Below are positions 1-6,443 of a stretch of 15,402 bases of DNA, piece by piece. The DNA lies in NCBI GenBank assembly GCA_900543155.1, contig UQQN01000057.1:1-15402 (forward strand). Reading direction: 5' to 3'. The stretch comes from an uncultured Prevotella sp. Its GTDB lineage: Bacteria; Bacteroidota; Bacteroidia; Bacteroidales; Bacteroidaceae. The position numbers and the translations under genes are program-made. The notes beneath the pieces are model-generated. The model was not told the DNA's origin. It saw nothing but the letters and a program-made list of their open reading frames with translations, and did no database searches. The stretch's first letter is position 1. Every line of letters starts with the position of its first letter.

Positions 1-104
1 ATGCCATCATACCAAACGGGGCACCCTGTTATGGGTGCGATTGGGCCTAGGCGAATAGCCGTTTTATAGGACAAGAACCCAAGTCTATCTCGCAGAATTT
101 CAAC
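1..104 (+). ncRNA. rnpB: RNase P RNA, 3' end (partial at window edge)
   Basis: This is the 3' portion of the catalytic RNA of ribonuclease P, which trims tRNA 5' leaders. The stretch GCGATTGGGCCTAGGCGAAT at 37-56, followed by ACAAGAACCCAAGTCTAT at 71-88, lines up in order and spacing with the end of bacterial type A RNase P RNA. In E. coli that end reads GCGATTGCTGGCCTAGATGAAT, then ACAGAACCCGGCTTAT and a short pyrimidine-rich tail. A perfect 6-bp hairpin (GCACCC/GGGTGC, 21-38) just upstream fits one of the terminal helices of this RNA. The 5' part lies outside the window. The exact 3' end near 104 is inferred by analogy with the tail TTTC; no clear T-run terminator follows. Confidence 0.85.
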
Positions 105-480
105 CCATAAACAAGGGGCAAATTGCAACATACTTAGGGTGAAAGCAAAAGTGACAAATGACAAGTGACACATTAAGCACTTGATAATCAATAACTTATG
201 TATCACTTTGTCACTTGAAATATTTCTTAATTCTGAGTTAACTAGTGTAAATGTTAAAATAAGAGATAAGAAATAAGTAGTTTCAGCAACCCACATTTTC
301 CCTGTAAAGCTGCAAAGAAAAAATTTGCGCGTTTTTTTTAAAGCCTAAGCAAAAAAATTGCGTCAAATGACATTTCTAAACTTGTACACTCTCGCGGTAC
401 AGAAAAATTATTTTTCCCCAATAAACACTAGAGAAGTGAGCTGATTTTAACATTTCGAAGCGCCACAAATTTGCACGAAA

Positions 481-512
481 TTTGGAATTTCCTCCACTGC
501 ACTGTAACTTTG
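481..512 (+). promoter_or_regulatory. Consensus Bacteroidota promoter inside the inverted-repeat element
   Basis: TTTG at 481-484 and TAACTTTG at 505-512 are separated by 20 bases, an exact match to the Bacteroidota pattern TTTG-N19-21-TAnnTTTG. Transcription would start near 518 and run toward 930. No sizeable gene follows within the element. The first ATG with a stop in frame gives only an 11-codon reading frame at 640-675 (MTKITPIAPKN). Confidence 0.6.
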
Positions 513-556
513 CACTCGCAAGCATGCTAAAACACGCTCCATTTTGGCAGACGACA

Positions 557-585
557 ATTCCGATATCATTCCGATATCATTCCGA
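557..585 (+). repeat. 11-bp tandem repeat, 2.6 copies
   Basis: ATTCCGATATC occurs at 557-567 and 568-578, with a third partial copy (ATTCCGA) at 579-585. The 11-base period is about one helical turn, and each full unit contains the palindrome GATATC. It lies about 40 bases downstream of the predicted transcription start at 518. Confidence 0.85.
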
Positions 586-685
586 AGGAACACAGACCAC
601 ATTTTGGAGCTATTTTCTAACCCTAAAAACACTACTATCATGACAAAAATTACTCCCATAGCGCCTAAAAACTAAAAAAACATGC

Positions 686-737
686 CAAGGTGTTAGGTCA
701 TAACCACATTACAAGCACAAGTCTTGCCCTAACCTTG
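686..737 (+). other. Bulged hairpin in the non-coding element
   Basis: CAAGG (686-690) and TTAGG (693-697), split by a two-base bulge, pair with CCTAACCTTG at 728-737 to form a 10-bp stem around a 30-base loop. A small hairpin, ATGTAA/TTACAT (753-768), follows. No T-run is present, so it is not a standard terminator. It may be RNA structure in a transcript from the promoter at 481-512. Confidence 0.45.
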
Positions 738-916
738 ACGCTGCACGAGTATATGTAAGCCTTTACATTCGTTAACCACGAATTTTTTAAAAAAATCAAA
801 TGACAAAACGACAGCAAATTATCTGATTCTCAAAGAGTTCACTTGTCATTTGTCATTTGTCATTTTCGCTTTCACCCCATATATATTGTTACGTTAGTGT
901 GTTTTTTATGACAAAA

Positions 917-948
917 CTTGTTTAGTATGTTTTTTTTATGCAACTTTG
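917..948 (+). promoter_or_regulatory. Probable promoter of the 1004-1666 gene
   Basis: CTTG at 917-920 and CAACTTTG at 941-948 are spaced by 20 bases, and each differs by one base from the Bacteroidota elements TTTG and TAnnTTTG. The start of transcription would be near 954, leaving a leader of about 50 bases. This position rules out a start codon at 938 for the gene. Confidence 0.5.
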
Positions 949-1003
949 CCACGGGGCATATATTTGCTTTTGCAACTACCCCCTCACAAAAAAACTCACG
1001 ATT

Positions 1004-1666
1004 ATGAAAAAGATTTTAATGTTCCTTCTTGCGCTCTGCATGGTTATGCCTATGGCAGCGCAAAACAACAAAGAGCTTAACAAGCAACTCAAAAAGGAGT
1101 ATAAGCTCAAAATGAAAACGCTGAAAAAAGAAAACTGGGCGCTCTTTGGTTCATCACGCTCGCTCGAGGTGATGCTACTTAAGCACTACGAAAAGCTCAA
1201 TAGCGACGATGGTAACGATGCCTACGAGGTTGTGGGTACTGCCAGCAACTTTATTTCGAAAAACGTAGGACACCAAGCAGCGGTAAACAATGCTTGCAAT
1301 AACTATGCTCGTCAAGCTGGTTCCATCGTGAAAGGACGCATCGTCAGCGATATGTCTGCCAACGGCACTGATGGTGACGGGGAATTCGACCACTTTTATG
1401 CAGCCTACGAAAGTAGTGTTGAAAAGGAGATTCGTGGCGAAATGACAGAGTCGTTTAGCTTGATTCGCGAAGTTGGCAAAACGCCTAAGGGACAACCGCT
1501 CTACGAAATGCAAACTTACTTTATCATCTCTGAAAACGCGGCTTGCCGTGCGCGTCTACGTGCACTCGACAATGCGAAGAAAGAGAGCGAAGCGGCTCAG
1601 AAATATGCCGATAAGGTTTCGGAGTTCGTAAAGGGTGCTTTCGACCCTAACACGGGCGGCGAATAA
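1004..1666 (+). CDS. Conserved Bacteroidales secreted protein of unknown function (220 aa)
   Basis: The product is probably exported to the periplasm. Residues 1-20 form a signal peptide with a KK start, a hydrophobic core and an MAAQ end, and there is no lipobox cysteine. The mature part opens with a Lys-rich helix (residues 24-43), then GSSRSLEVMLLKHYEKL (49-65), a VVGTASNF segment, FDHFYAAYESSVEKEI (128-143) and a charged C-terminal helix (179-210). I recognise this arrangement from Bacteroides and Prevotella hypothetical proteins but know no tested function. The start at 1004 is chosen over the in-frame ATG at 938 because it opens directly on the signal peptide and because the probable promoter overlaps 938. 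A terminator follows at 1680-1710, so the gene is likely monocistronic. Confidence 0.85.
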   Translation: MKKILMFLLALCMVMPMAAQNNKELNKQLKKEYKLKMKTLKKENWALFGSSRSLEVMLLKHYEKLNSDDGNDAYEVVGTASNFISKNVGHQAAVNNACNNYARQAGSIVKGRIVSDMSANGTDGDGEFDHFYAAYESSVEKEIRGEMTESFSLIREVGKTPKGQPLYEMQTYFIISENAACRARLRALDNAKKESEAAQKYADKVSEFVKGAFDPNTGGE

Positions 1667-1679
1667 TCTCACTCGGACT

Positions 1680-1710
1680 CGCACCCCGAAACTCAGGAAG
1701 GGTGCGTTTT
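1680..1710 (+). terminator. Rho-independent terminator after the 220-aa secreted protein gene
   Basis: A perfect 7-bp stem, CGCACCC (1680-1686) with GGGTGCG (1700-1706), encloses a 13-base loop and is followed by TTTT. It begins 13 bases after the stop codon. Confidence 0.75.
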
Positions 1711-1728
1711 CGCAAAAAAAGAATGCCT

Positions 1729-1797
1729 AACGAGTTGACAAGTTACAGACACACACGAAAGATAAAGTGGGAGATGTCGGCAACACGTCAACTCGTT
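1729..1797. repeat. 69-bp element with perfect 11-bp inverted ends
   Basis: AACGAGTTGAC (1729-1739) is exactly reverse-complementary to GTCAACTCGTT (1787-1797). The right arm runs into TTCACGATTTT (1796-1806), which is repeated exactly at 1871-1881. The element lies in the 264-base gap between two secreted-protein genes. No TAnnTTTG box is visible in that gap. Confidence 0.7.
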
Positions 1798-1930
1798 CAC
1801 GATTTTCGATGAACGCTCCCCCCAGACAATCCTACCCATCCCCGTCTTATGATCAAACGCACCTCTGCGATTCACGATTTTGGGTGGGTTTTAAACACCC
1901 TACCCCATAACCTCTTAAAACCTCACCCCT

Positions 1931-3676
1931 ATGAGAAAGATATTCATCACCCTTGCCCTGCTTACTGTTGTGAGTGGTGCGCAAGCCCAAAAACAGAAAG
2001 AGACGTTTGAAGCTTTTAGGAAAGATATACTCAATCGGTACGACAATTTTCGCAACGAAATGCTGAATCGTTATGCCGACTTCTTGGATATGGTGTGGAA
2101 GGACTTTGAACAAAAACGCCCTATTCAGCGTTTTCAACGTCCTAAGCCCAAAGATACGCCTGTGGCTAAAAACCCCAATCCCGTAAAGCCTACACCCATG
2201 CCTAAACCTGTGGTAGAACCTAAGCCCGTAGTGCCTCAACCCACTCCTCCCAAGCCTACACCTACCCCAGCGCCTAAACCTAAACCTGCCACACCCAAAC
2301 CAGCTACGCCCACTAAGCCTAGCACACCCCAAGTGCCCGTGCCCACGGTGCCTACGAGACCGGCTTTGCCCACAAAGCCTGTAACACCTACAAAGCCCGC
2401 GACACCTACTAAGCCGACGGAACCCACTAAGCCTGCTGCACCTACTAAACCGACGGAGCCTACTAAACCCACGGTACCCGAAAAGCCCGCAGTGCCTAAA
2501 ACTCCCACGGTCCCTGTGCCTGCAGTGCCCGTGCCTGTAACCCCTACTGTGCCCGTGCCTACTCCTGCACCTGCACCCGACCGCACGCCCAAAGTGCAAT
2601 TCGACTTTTACGGGCTGAATATAAAATTGCCAAAGGTGGACATCCCTGTGAATAAGCTCGATGAAATGGGAAATGGCAATGCCATTAAAGCACTCAACAA
2701 ATCCACTTTCGAAGACAAGGCTTTGCCCTCACTCAAAAAACAAATCAACGAGATGCAACTACCCGACTATTTCGTAATGGAATTGGTGCGCGACTATGCA
2801 AAAGCGCTTGTGCCAGAGGCTTCACTTACCGTACGTGCCAACTTAATGCACTACATTTTGTTGCTCTGTGGTTACGACATTCGTCCAGCATTCGAAACCA
2901 CATCGGGTACCCCCATCTTGCTCATCCCCTTCGACCAAATGGTGTATGCTCGCGCCTACTTGGAAATGAATGGACAAAGATTCTATATCTTCACCCCCGA
3001 TCTCGGTAAACTTCAGGGCGATGAGGCACGCTTCCGCACACCGCAGTTTAGCGCTCCTATGAGCGAATTGCACAATGTGGACCTCGTGATTCGTAAACCA
3101 CTTAATGTAAAGGGAGATAAACACAACTACACCCTGACACAAGGTGGCATCACGGTGAAGGGCACTGTGAACGAGCGCTTGATGAAGATGGTTTATAAAT
3201 ATCCACAAATGCCCGTTCCATGCTATGCACAATCTGTGCTCGATAACGATACACGCCGCGAAGTGGAAGAGCAAATAAAAACACAAATTGGCACACAAGC
3301 AAGCCTCAGCAGTGTAAACCGCTTGCTCCACTTTGTGCAATCGGCATTTGCCTATGCTACCGATGATGAGCAATTTGGATTTGAAAAACCTTACTTCTTC
3401 GAAGAACTGCTCTATTATCCAAAGTGCGACTGTGAAGATCGTTCGGTGTTCTACGCCACATTGCTACGTCGCATAATGGGTGTGAACAACCATCTTATTA
3501 ACTTCCCTGGGCATGAGTGTGTTTCTATCGCACTTCCGGGCGAAAGCATCTCGGGTTCTTATTACGAACAAGATGGTTTGCAATATTACATTTCCGACCC
3601 CACTTACATTGGTGCCAACACAGGGCTTTGCATGCCACAATATCGCAGCACTGCCCCAAGAGTTGAACCTTGGTAA
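1931..3676 (+). CDS. Secreted proline-rich protein with C-terminal transglutaminase-like domain
   Basis: The product is exported: residues 1-20 are a signal peptide ending AQAQ. Residues 23-62 form an amphipathic helical segment rich in Phe, Arg and Tyr. Residues 71-219 are a Pro/Lys/Thr/Val linker with PTKP and PTEP units that probably spans a wall or surface layer. The C-terminal 360 residues are globular. Near the end, KCDCEDRSVFYATLLR gives a candidate nucleophile Cys501 (C-x-D context), FPGHECVSI gives His528 and YYISDPTYIG gives Asp556. That is the order and spacing of the transglutaminase/papain-like Cys-His-Asp triad. Function could be peptide-bond cleavage or crosslinking; the substrate is unknown. 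The start at 1931 opens directly on the signal peptide. A terminator follows at 3721-3769. Confidence 0.85.
   Translation: MRKIFITLALLTVVSGAQAQKQKETFEAFRKDILNRYDNFRNEMLNRYADFLDMVWKDFEQKRPIQRFQRPKPKDTPVAKNPNPVKPTPMPKPVVEPKPVVPQPTPPKPTPTPAPKPKPATPKPATPTKPSTPQVPVPTVPTRPALPTKPVTPTKPATPTKPTEPTKPAAPTKPTEPTKPTVPEKPAVPKTPTVPVPAVPVPVTPTVPVPTPAPAPDRTPKVQFDFYGLNIKLPKVDIPVNKLDEMGNGNAIKALNKSTFEDKALPSLKKQINEMQLPDYFVMELVRDYAKALVPEASLTVRANLMHYILLLCGYDIRPAFETTSGTPILLIPFDQMVYARAYLEMNGQRFYIFTPDLGKLQGDEARFRTPQFSAPMSELHNVDLVIRKPLNVKGDKHNYTLTQGGITVKGTVNERLMKMVYKYPQMPVPCYAQSVLDNDTRREVEEQIKTQIGTQASLSSVNRLLHFVQSAFAYATDDEQFGFEKPYFFEELLYYPKCDCEDRSVFYATLLRRIMGVNNHLINFPGHECVSIALPGESISGSYYEQDGLQYYISDPTYIGANTGLCMPQYRSTAPRVEPW
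2141..2587 (+). repeat. Low-complexity coding repeat (Pro-Lys-Thr linker)
   Basis: These bases encode residues 71-219 of the preceding protein. Proline alternates with Lys, Thr, Val and Ala, and the block PTKPTEPTKP occurs twice close together. Codons vary within the repeats (CCT/CCC, ACT/ACC, AAG/AAA), so this is an old or selected protein repeat rather than a fresh DNA-level expansion. It also creates long open frames on the opposite strand that should not be called genes. Confidence 0.85.
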
Positions 3677-3690
3677 AAGGCATTCTTGAT

Positions 3691-3712
3691 GGTTCTAAAA
3701 ATCAGTTTTTAG
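3691..3712. repeat. Short TCTAAAA palindrome after the transglutaminase-like gene
   Basis: CTAAAAA (3695-3701) pairs with TTTTTAG (3706-3712) and is preceded by GGTT. The same motif type, GGCTCTAAAA with TTTTAG, is present twice after the second transglutaminase-like gene (15177-15231). Confidence 0.5.
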
Positions 3713-3720
3713 GGCTACGC

Positions 3721-3769
3721 AAAAAGTCCGTAACAAAGGGGCATATCTACCTTGGTTACGGACTTTTTT
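3721..3769. terminator. Strong bidirectional terminator between convergent genes
   Basis: A perfect 14-bp stem joins AAAAAGTCCGTAAC (3721-3734) and GTTACGGACTTTTT (3755-3768), with extra pairing AAGG/CCTT inside the loop after one mismatch. The stem is flanked by A-runs on the left and T-runs on the right, so it works in both directions. It separates the + strand gene ending at 3676 from the - strand gene ending at 3858. Confidence 0.9.
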
Positions 3770-3857
3770 ATGAATCAATCAATGTGCAATTATTGGAAGG
3801 AGGGGGACTACAAGAAAAACGTACATTACATGACAGAGGCCATTCTGCCCCGAACGC

Positions 3858-5252
3858 TTATAATGCAGCAATATTTTGCCACTCCTCGTCCTCATGCAGC
3901 AAACACAACTGTCCCTCAAGATTCAGACAGTAGCACATTGAAGAAGGGATGTCTATTGAATAATTGCCAAATACATTGCGCTTAATGCAATAACTATCGG
4001 CATGATGGAGCACACCTTTAAGTGCCATAATCTGCTTTTTGAGCAAAGCCACCATCGGTCCACGTGTTGAATAGTCGCAAATGTTGGGAGCCTTTGAAGC
4101 CTCGCCCCCAAAGCGTGCATAGATACAACGATACTTCTGCATTAACTGCTCCATGCGGCGGTCATATTTTTCGATATGCTTTTTGTCGTCTGGCTTCGTA
4201 AAGTTTATGCCACCACGCGACGATTCTAATAAAAACAAGGCATAAAGAGCCTTTTCGCGACGATGCACACCTGTTAATGTGATCTCGGCATCGGGGAATT
4301 TTATGTTGCCATTTGCCGAGTCTACCGCCACCGTACTTTTTATGCCGCGTTGCAACATAAGCAAGTCGAACACCTGTCTGTAAAAGCCTTTATAGACAAA
4401 GCGTCCAGATTGTTCGTGTAGGTAGTTAAGTTGCAAGTTATTATAATATTGCGAGAAAACACTAAGCAGTTTACGCACACTCTGCACCATGTCATTGCCC
4501 ACCTCAAAGAGCAAAAAGTGTGAGAATGCTTCACCATCTGTATACGACTCGCCCACCTTTATCATTACCGAAGGTTCCACCATCGACATTTCGCGAATGC
4601 CCAACTTTGCCGAGAGCAAATCACGACAAAATTCGTGCGTTTGCATATTGCACAAACTGAGCAAAGCCACAGAAATGCGATCGTTGCTTGCTTTGGGATA
4701 AAGATATTTCACCATATTTTTCAATGCCTCCTTATCCAAACTGCTATAATGAGCTGAAAGACGCGGAATATACACAAAGTCCATGCCTTCTAAACGAATC
4801 ATGTTTTGCAAATCGGTATAATGAGCATTCACCTCTTCGTGTAATTCGGGATGTGGTTGAGCCTCTACATACAACATTTGGTTGTCGTCGAAGTGCATTA
4901 AATCGTTGCTCACCGAAATCATGGTAGCATTCACCCCATCGTCTTCTGTGAGTTTAAAACGTAAGGCAAGCATCAACAACGCCTCAGAACGCGCACAATA
5001 GTTATCGCTCATCGTAACCTTGGCAAAGTCGTGCATGAGTTCTTCACGTTGTGCCATTTCGAGTTCTGCCAACGTATTGATTGCCACAGAGAATGTCAAG
5101 TTCTCAGCTCGACATTCATCTTCATTGGTTATTTTATATTTACTGCGCAGATGGTCTAAGCAATCCATCTCGTTAATGTCGATAATACCGTCAGCCTTTA
5201 CAAGGTCCGACAACACACGCATCAAACTTGCTTTTTCTTCTTGTTTCATCAT
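3858..5252 (-). CDS. TerB-like-domain protein of unknown function (464 aa)
   Basis: The N-terminal 105 residues resemble the TerB/tellurite-resistance-like helical domain. The segment DLVKADGIIDINEMDCL (residues 17-33) carries the acidic D-x3-D-x2-E pattern of its metal-binding helix, and SEALLMLALRFKLTEDD (89-105) resembles its later helix. Residues 106-464 are not recognised. They include a charged stretch, RREKALYALFLL (331-342), and a Cys-containing C-terminus. No signal peptide or membrane segment is present, so the protein is predicted cytoplasmic. The start could be either of two adjacent ATGs (5250-5252 or 5247-5249). It is transcribed away from cysQ and toward the shared terminator at 3721-3769. 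The domain assignment is from pattern reading, and the function is unknown. Confidence 0.8.
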   Translation of the reverse strand: MMKQEEKASLMRVLSDLVKADGIIDINEMDCLDHLRSKYKITNEDECRAENLTFSVAINTLAELEMAQREELMHDFAKVTMSDNYCARSEALLMLALRFKLTEDDGVNATMISVSNDLMHFDDNQMLYVEAQPHPELHEEVNAHYTDLQNMIRLEGMDFVYIPRLSAHYSSLDKEALKNMVKYLYPKASNDRISVALLSLCNMQTHEFCRDLLSAKLGIREMSMVEPSVMIKVGESYTDGEAFSHFLLFEVGNDMVQSVRKLLSVFSQYYNNLQLNYLHEQSGRFVYKGFYRQVFDLLMLQRGIKSTVAVDSANGNIKFPDAEITLTGVHRREKALYALFLLESSRGGINFTKPDDKKHIEKYDRRMEQLMQKYRCIYARFGGEASKAPNICDYSTRGPMVALLKKQIMALKGVLHHADSYCIKRNVFGNYSIDIPSSMCYCLNLEGQLCLLHEDEEWQNIAAL

Positions 5253-5330
5253 AAGGCGGTATTCTTTAAGGCATACCGTAGATTTTTGTTAAAACCTACA
5301 TACAGCGTAAAGTTCCATAAAATTTTGCCA

Positions 5331-5338
5331 CAAATTTA
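5331..5338 (-). promoter_or_regulatory. Possible -7 element of the TerB-domain gene
   Basis: On the - strand the sequence reads TAAATTTG, matching TAnnTTTG, about 80 bases before the start codon at 5252. No good TTTG -33 element lies at the right distance, so support is partial. Confidence 0.35.
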
Positions 5339-5464
5339 TAAAAAAACTTTTACACGTCCCACCAAGATGTTTATTAACACAAAAAAGAATGAAGTTTTTT
5401 TATCCATACTTCCACAGCACATTTATCCTAAAGGCTGATTCCATTTATTTCGATAAGATTTTAC

Positions 5465-5481
5465 CCCAAAAACTTTTTGGG
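5465..5481. promoter_or_regulatory. 17-bp palindrome in the divergent promoter region
   Basis: CCCAAAAA (5465-5472) and TTTTTGGG (5474-5481) are perfect inverted arms around a single C. It lies between the divergent genes starting at 5252 and 5590, about 50 bases upstream of the cysQ -7 box. It ends no visible gene, so an operator is more likely than a terminator. The rest of the 5253-5589 gap is AT-rich, with only the promoter elements listed. Confidence 0.35.
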
Positions 5482-5529
5482 AAAATAAAAATATTTCTTC
5501 TCCATACCGCATTTTTACGCAAATACCAT

Positions 5530-5537
5530 TAACTTTG
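5530..5537 (+). promoter_or_regulatory. -7 promoter element of cysQ
   Basis: TAACTTTG is a full match to TAnnTTTG. It predicts a transcription start near 5543 and a leader of about 47 bases before the cysQ ATG. No clear TTTG lies 19-21 bases upstream. Confidence 0.55.
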
Positions 5538-5589
5538 CTCCCTCAATACATCTAAGAAATATTAGAACCATTCTATAAACGCATTTACA

Positions 5590-6369
5590 ATGATTGACAC
5601 CATAATCAATGCTGCGCTCAGAGCTGGGCGTGCCATTATGAACATCTATACACACCCCGACCTTGATTGGCAAGTTGAACGAAAGGCTGACAATTCACCA
5701 CTCACGTTGGCTGATCGCGAATCACACCGCGTTATTGCCGAGGCATTAGAGTCTACCCCCTATCCCCTGCTGAGCGAAGAGGGCGCACATCTGCCCTACG
5801 ACGAACGCAAAGATTGGCACTCGCTGTGGATTGTCGACCCACTCGACGGTACAAAAGAGTTTTTAAAGAAGAACGATGAGTTTACAGTAAACATTGCCCT
5901 TGTTACCGATGGTGTACCCGTTATGGGTGTGATTTATGTGCCTGCTAAGCACCGACTTTTTTGGGGCGAAAAAGGGCAAGGTGCCTTCACTGCCGACGTT
6001 GAACCCGAAACCCTGCACGTAGGAAATCCCGAAGCGCTCCCACTTAAAGGTGCCGACACGGCACGTCCCTACCGCGTAGTAGCTTCGCGCTCGCATCTTT
6101 CGCCCGAGACCGAAACATTTATTGCTGACTTGCGACGCCATCATCCCGACTTAGAAATGGTTAGCGCAGGTTCATCGCTTAAACTTTGCTTAGTAGCCGA
6201 AGGCAAGGCAGACATCTATCCGCGCTTGGCTCCCACCATGGAGTGGGACACTGCCGCAGGCCATGCCATTGCGCTGGCTGCAGGTTGCCAAGTGCTCGAC
6301 GCACAAACCGACTTGCCACTCACTTACAACAAAGAAGACTTGCACAACCCATGGTTTGTGGTGAAATAA
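5590..6369 (+). CDS. cysQ: 3'(2'),5'-bisphosphate nucleotidase CysQ
   Basis: CysQ removes the 3' phosphate from 3'-phosphoadenosine 5'-phosphate, the by-product of sulfate assimilation and sulfotransfer. It belongs to the Mg-dependent, lithium-sensitive inositol monophosphatase superfamily. The metal-site motifs are all present: LSEEG (residues 61-65), WIVDPLDGTKEF (80-91) with the D-x-x-D pair Asp83/Asp86, and MEWDTAAGHAI (217-227). At 259 residues it is close to the family's usual length, and there is no signal peptide, so it acts in the cytoplasm. It is followed after 74 bases by an SLC13-type permease gene on the same strand. In several Bacteroides this pair lies with cysC, cysD and cysN, but those genes are not next to it here. 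Confidence 0.93.
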   Translation: MIDTIINAALRAGRAIMNIYTHPDLDWQVERKADNSPLTLADRESHRVIAEALESTPYPLLSEEGAHLPYDERKDWHSLWIVDPLDGTKEFLKKNDEFTVNIALVTDGVPVMGVIYVPAKHRLFWGEKGQGAFTADVEPETLHVGNPEALPLKGADTARPYRVVASRSHLSPETETFIADLRRHHPDLEMVSAGSSLKLCLVAEGKADIYPRLAPTMEWDTAAGHAIALAAGCQVLDAQTDLPLTYNKEDLHNPWFVVK

Positions 6370-6403
6370 ATTGCACATTAACTAAACACATCGCAGTGAT
6401 TTC

Positions 6404-6425
6404 AGGGCGGTAAAAAATCCGCCCT
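6404..6425 (+). other. Intercistronic hairpin between cysQ and the permease gene
   Basis: AGGGCGG (6404-6410) pairs perfectly with CCGCCCT (6419-6425) around the 8-base loop TAAAAAAT. No T-run follows, so it is not a standard terminator. It may protect or process the cysQ-permease mRNA and set unequal expression of the two genes. Confidence 0.5.
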
Positions 6426-6443
6426 AAATACCCCAAAAGCTAT

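Larger units (their letters stand above)
137..877. repeat. 741-bp element bounded by 34-bp inverted repeats (possible MITE)
   Basis: The left arm (137-170) begins GGGTGAAAGC and runs into a 7-base periodic stretch (TGACAAA, TGACAAG, TGACA). The reverse complement of 844-877 begins with the same ten bases and continues TGACAAATGACAAATGACA. The arms agree at 31 of 34 positions. The interior has no convincing coding region but does hold a consensus promoter (481-512), 11-bp tandem repeats (557-585) and hairpins. The left end also has a subterminal 9-bp inverted repeat (CAAGTGACA 162-170 with TGTCACTTG 209-217). This architecture suggests a non-autonomous mobile element or a remnant of one. No clean target-site duplication is visible in the flanks, so mobility is an inference. 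Confidence 0.5.

Noticed and set aside
447..659. 70-codon open frame on the - strand in the inverted-repeat element
   Set aside because: No recognisable domain, and the only strong promoter in the area (481-512) points the other way. The composition looks like chance.
938..1003. Upstream start for the 220-aa secreted protein
   Set aside because: The promoter -7 box lies at 941-948, so a start at 938 would precede transcription, and it would bury the signal peptide 22 residues inside.
2351..2480. Repeated CCTACTAAGCC-like units as a possible CRISPR or DNA tandem array
   Set aside because: The units are in-frame codons for PTKP/PTEP with varied third bases and no spacers. They are a protein repeat.
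1853..2599. Long - strand open frames (248 and 118 codons) opposite the proline-rich gene
   Set aside because: They are low-complexity Arg/Gly/Cys or Gly/Val frames created by the repetitive Pro-Lys-Thr codons on the + strand, and the + strand protein has a signal peptide and a catalytic domain.
3670..3985. Two short + strand open frames after the proline-rich gene
   Set aside because: They run through the bidirectional terminator and into the antisense of the TerB-domain gene, with no recognisable product.
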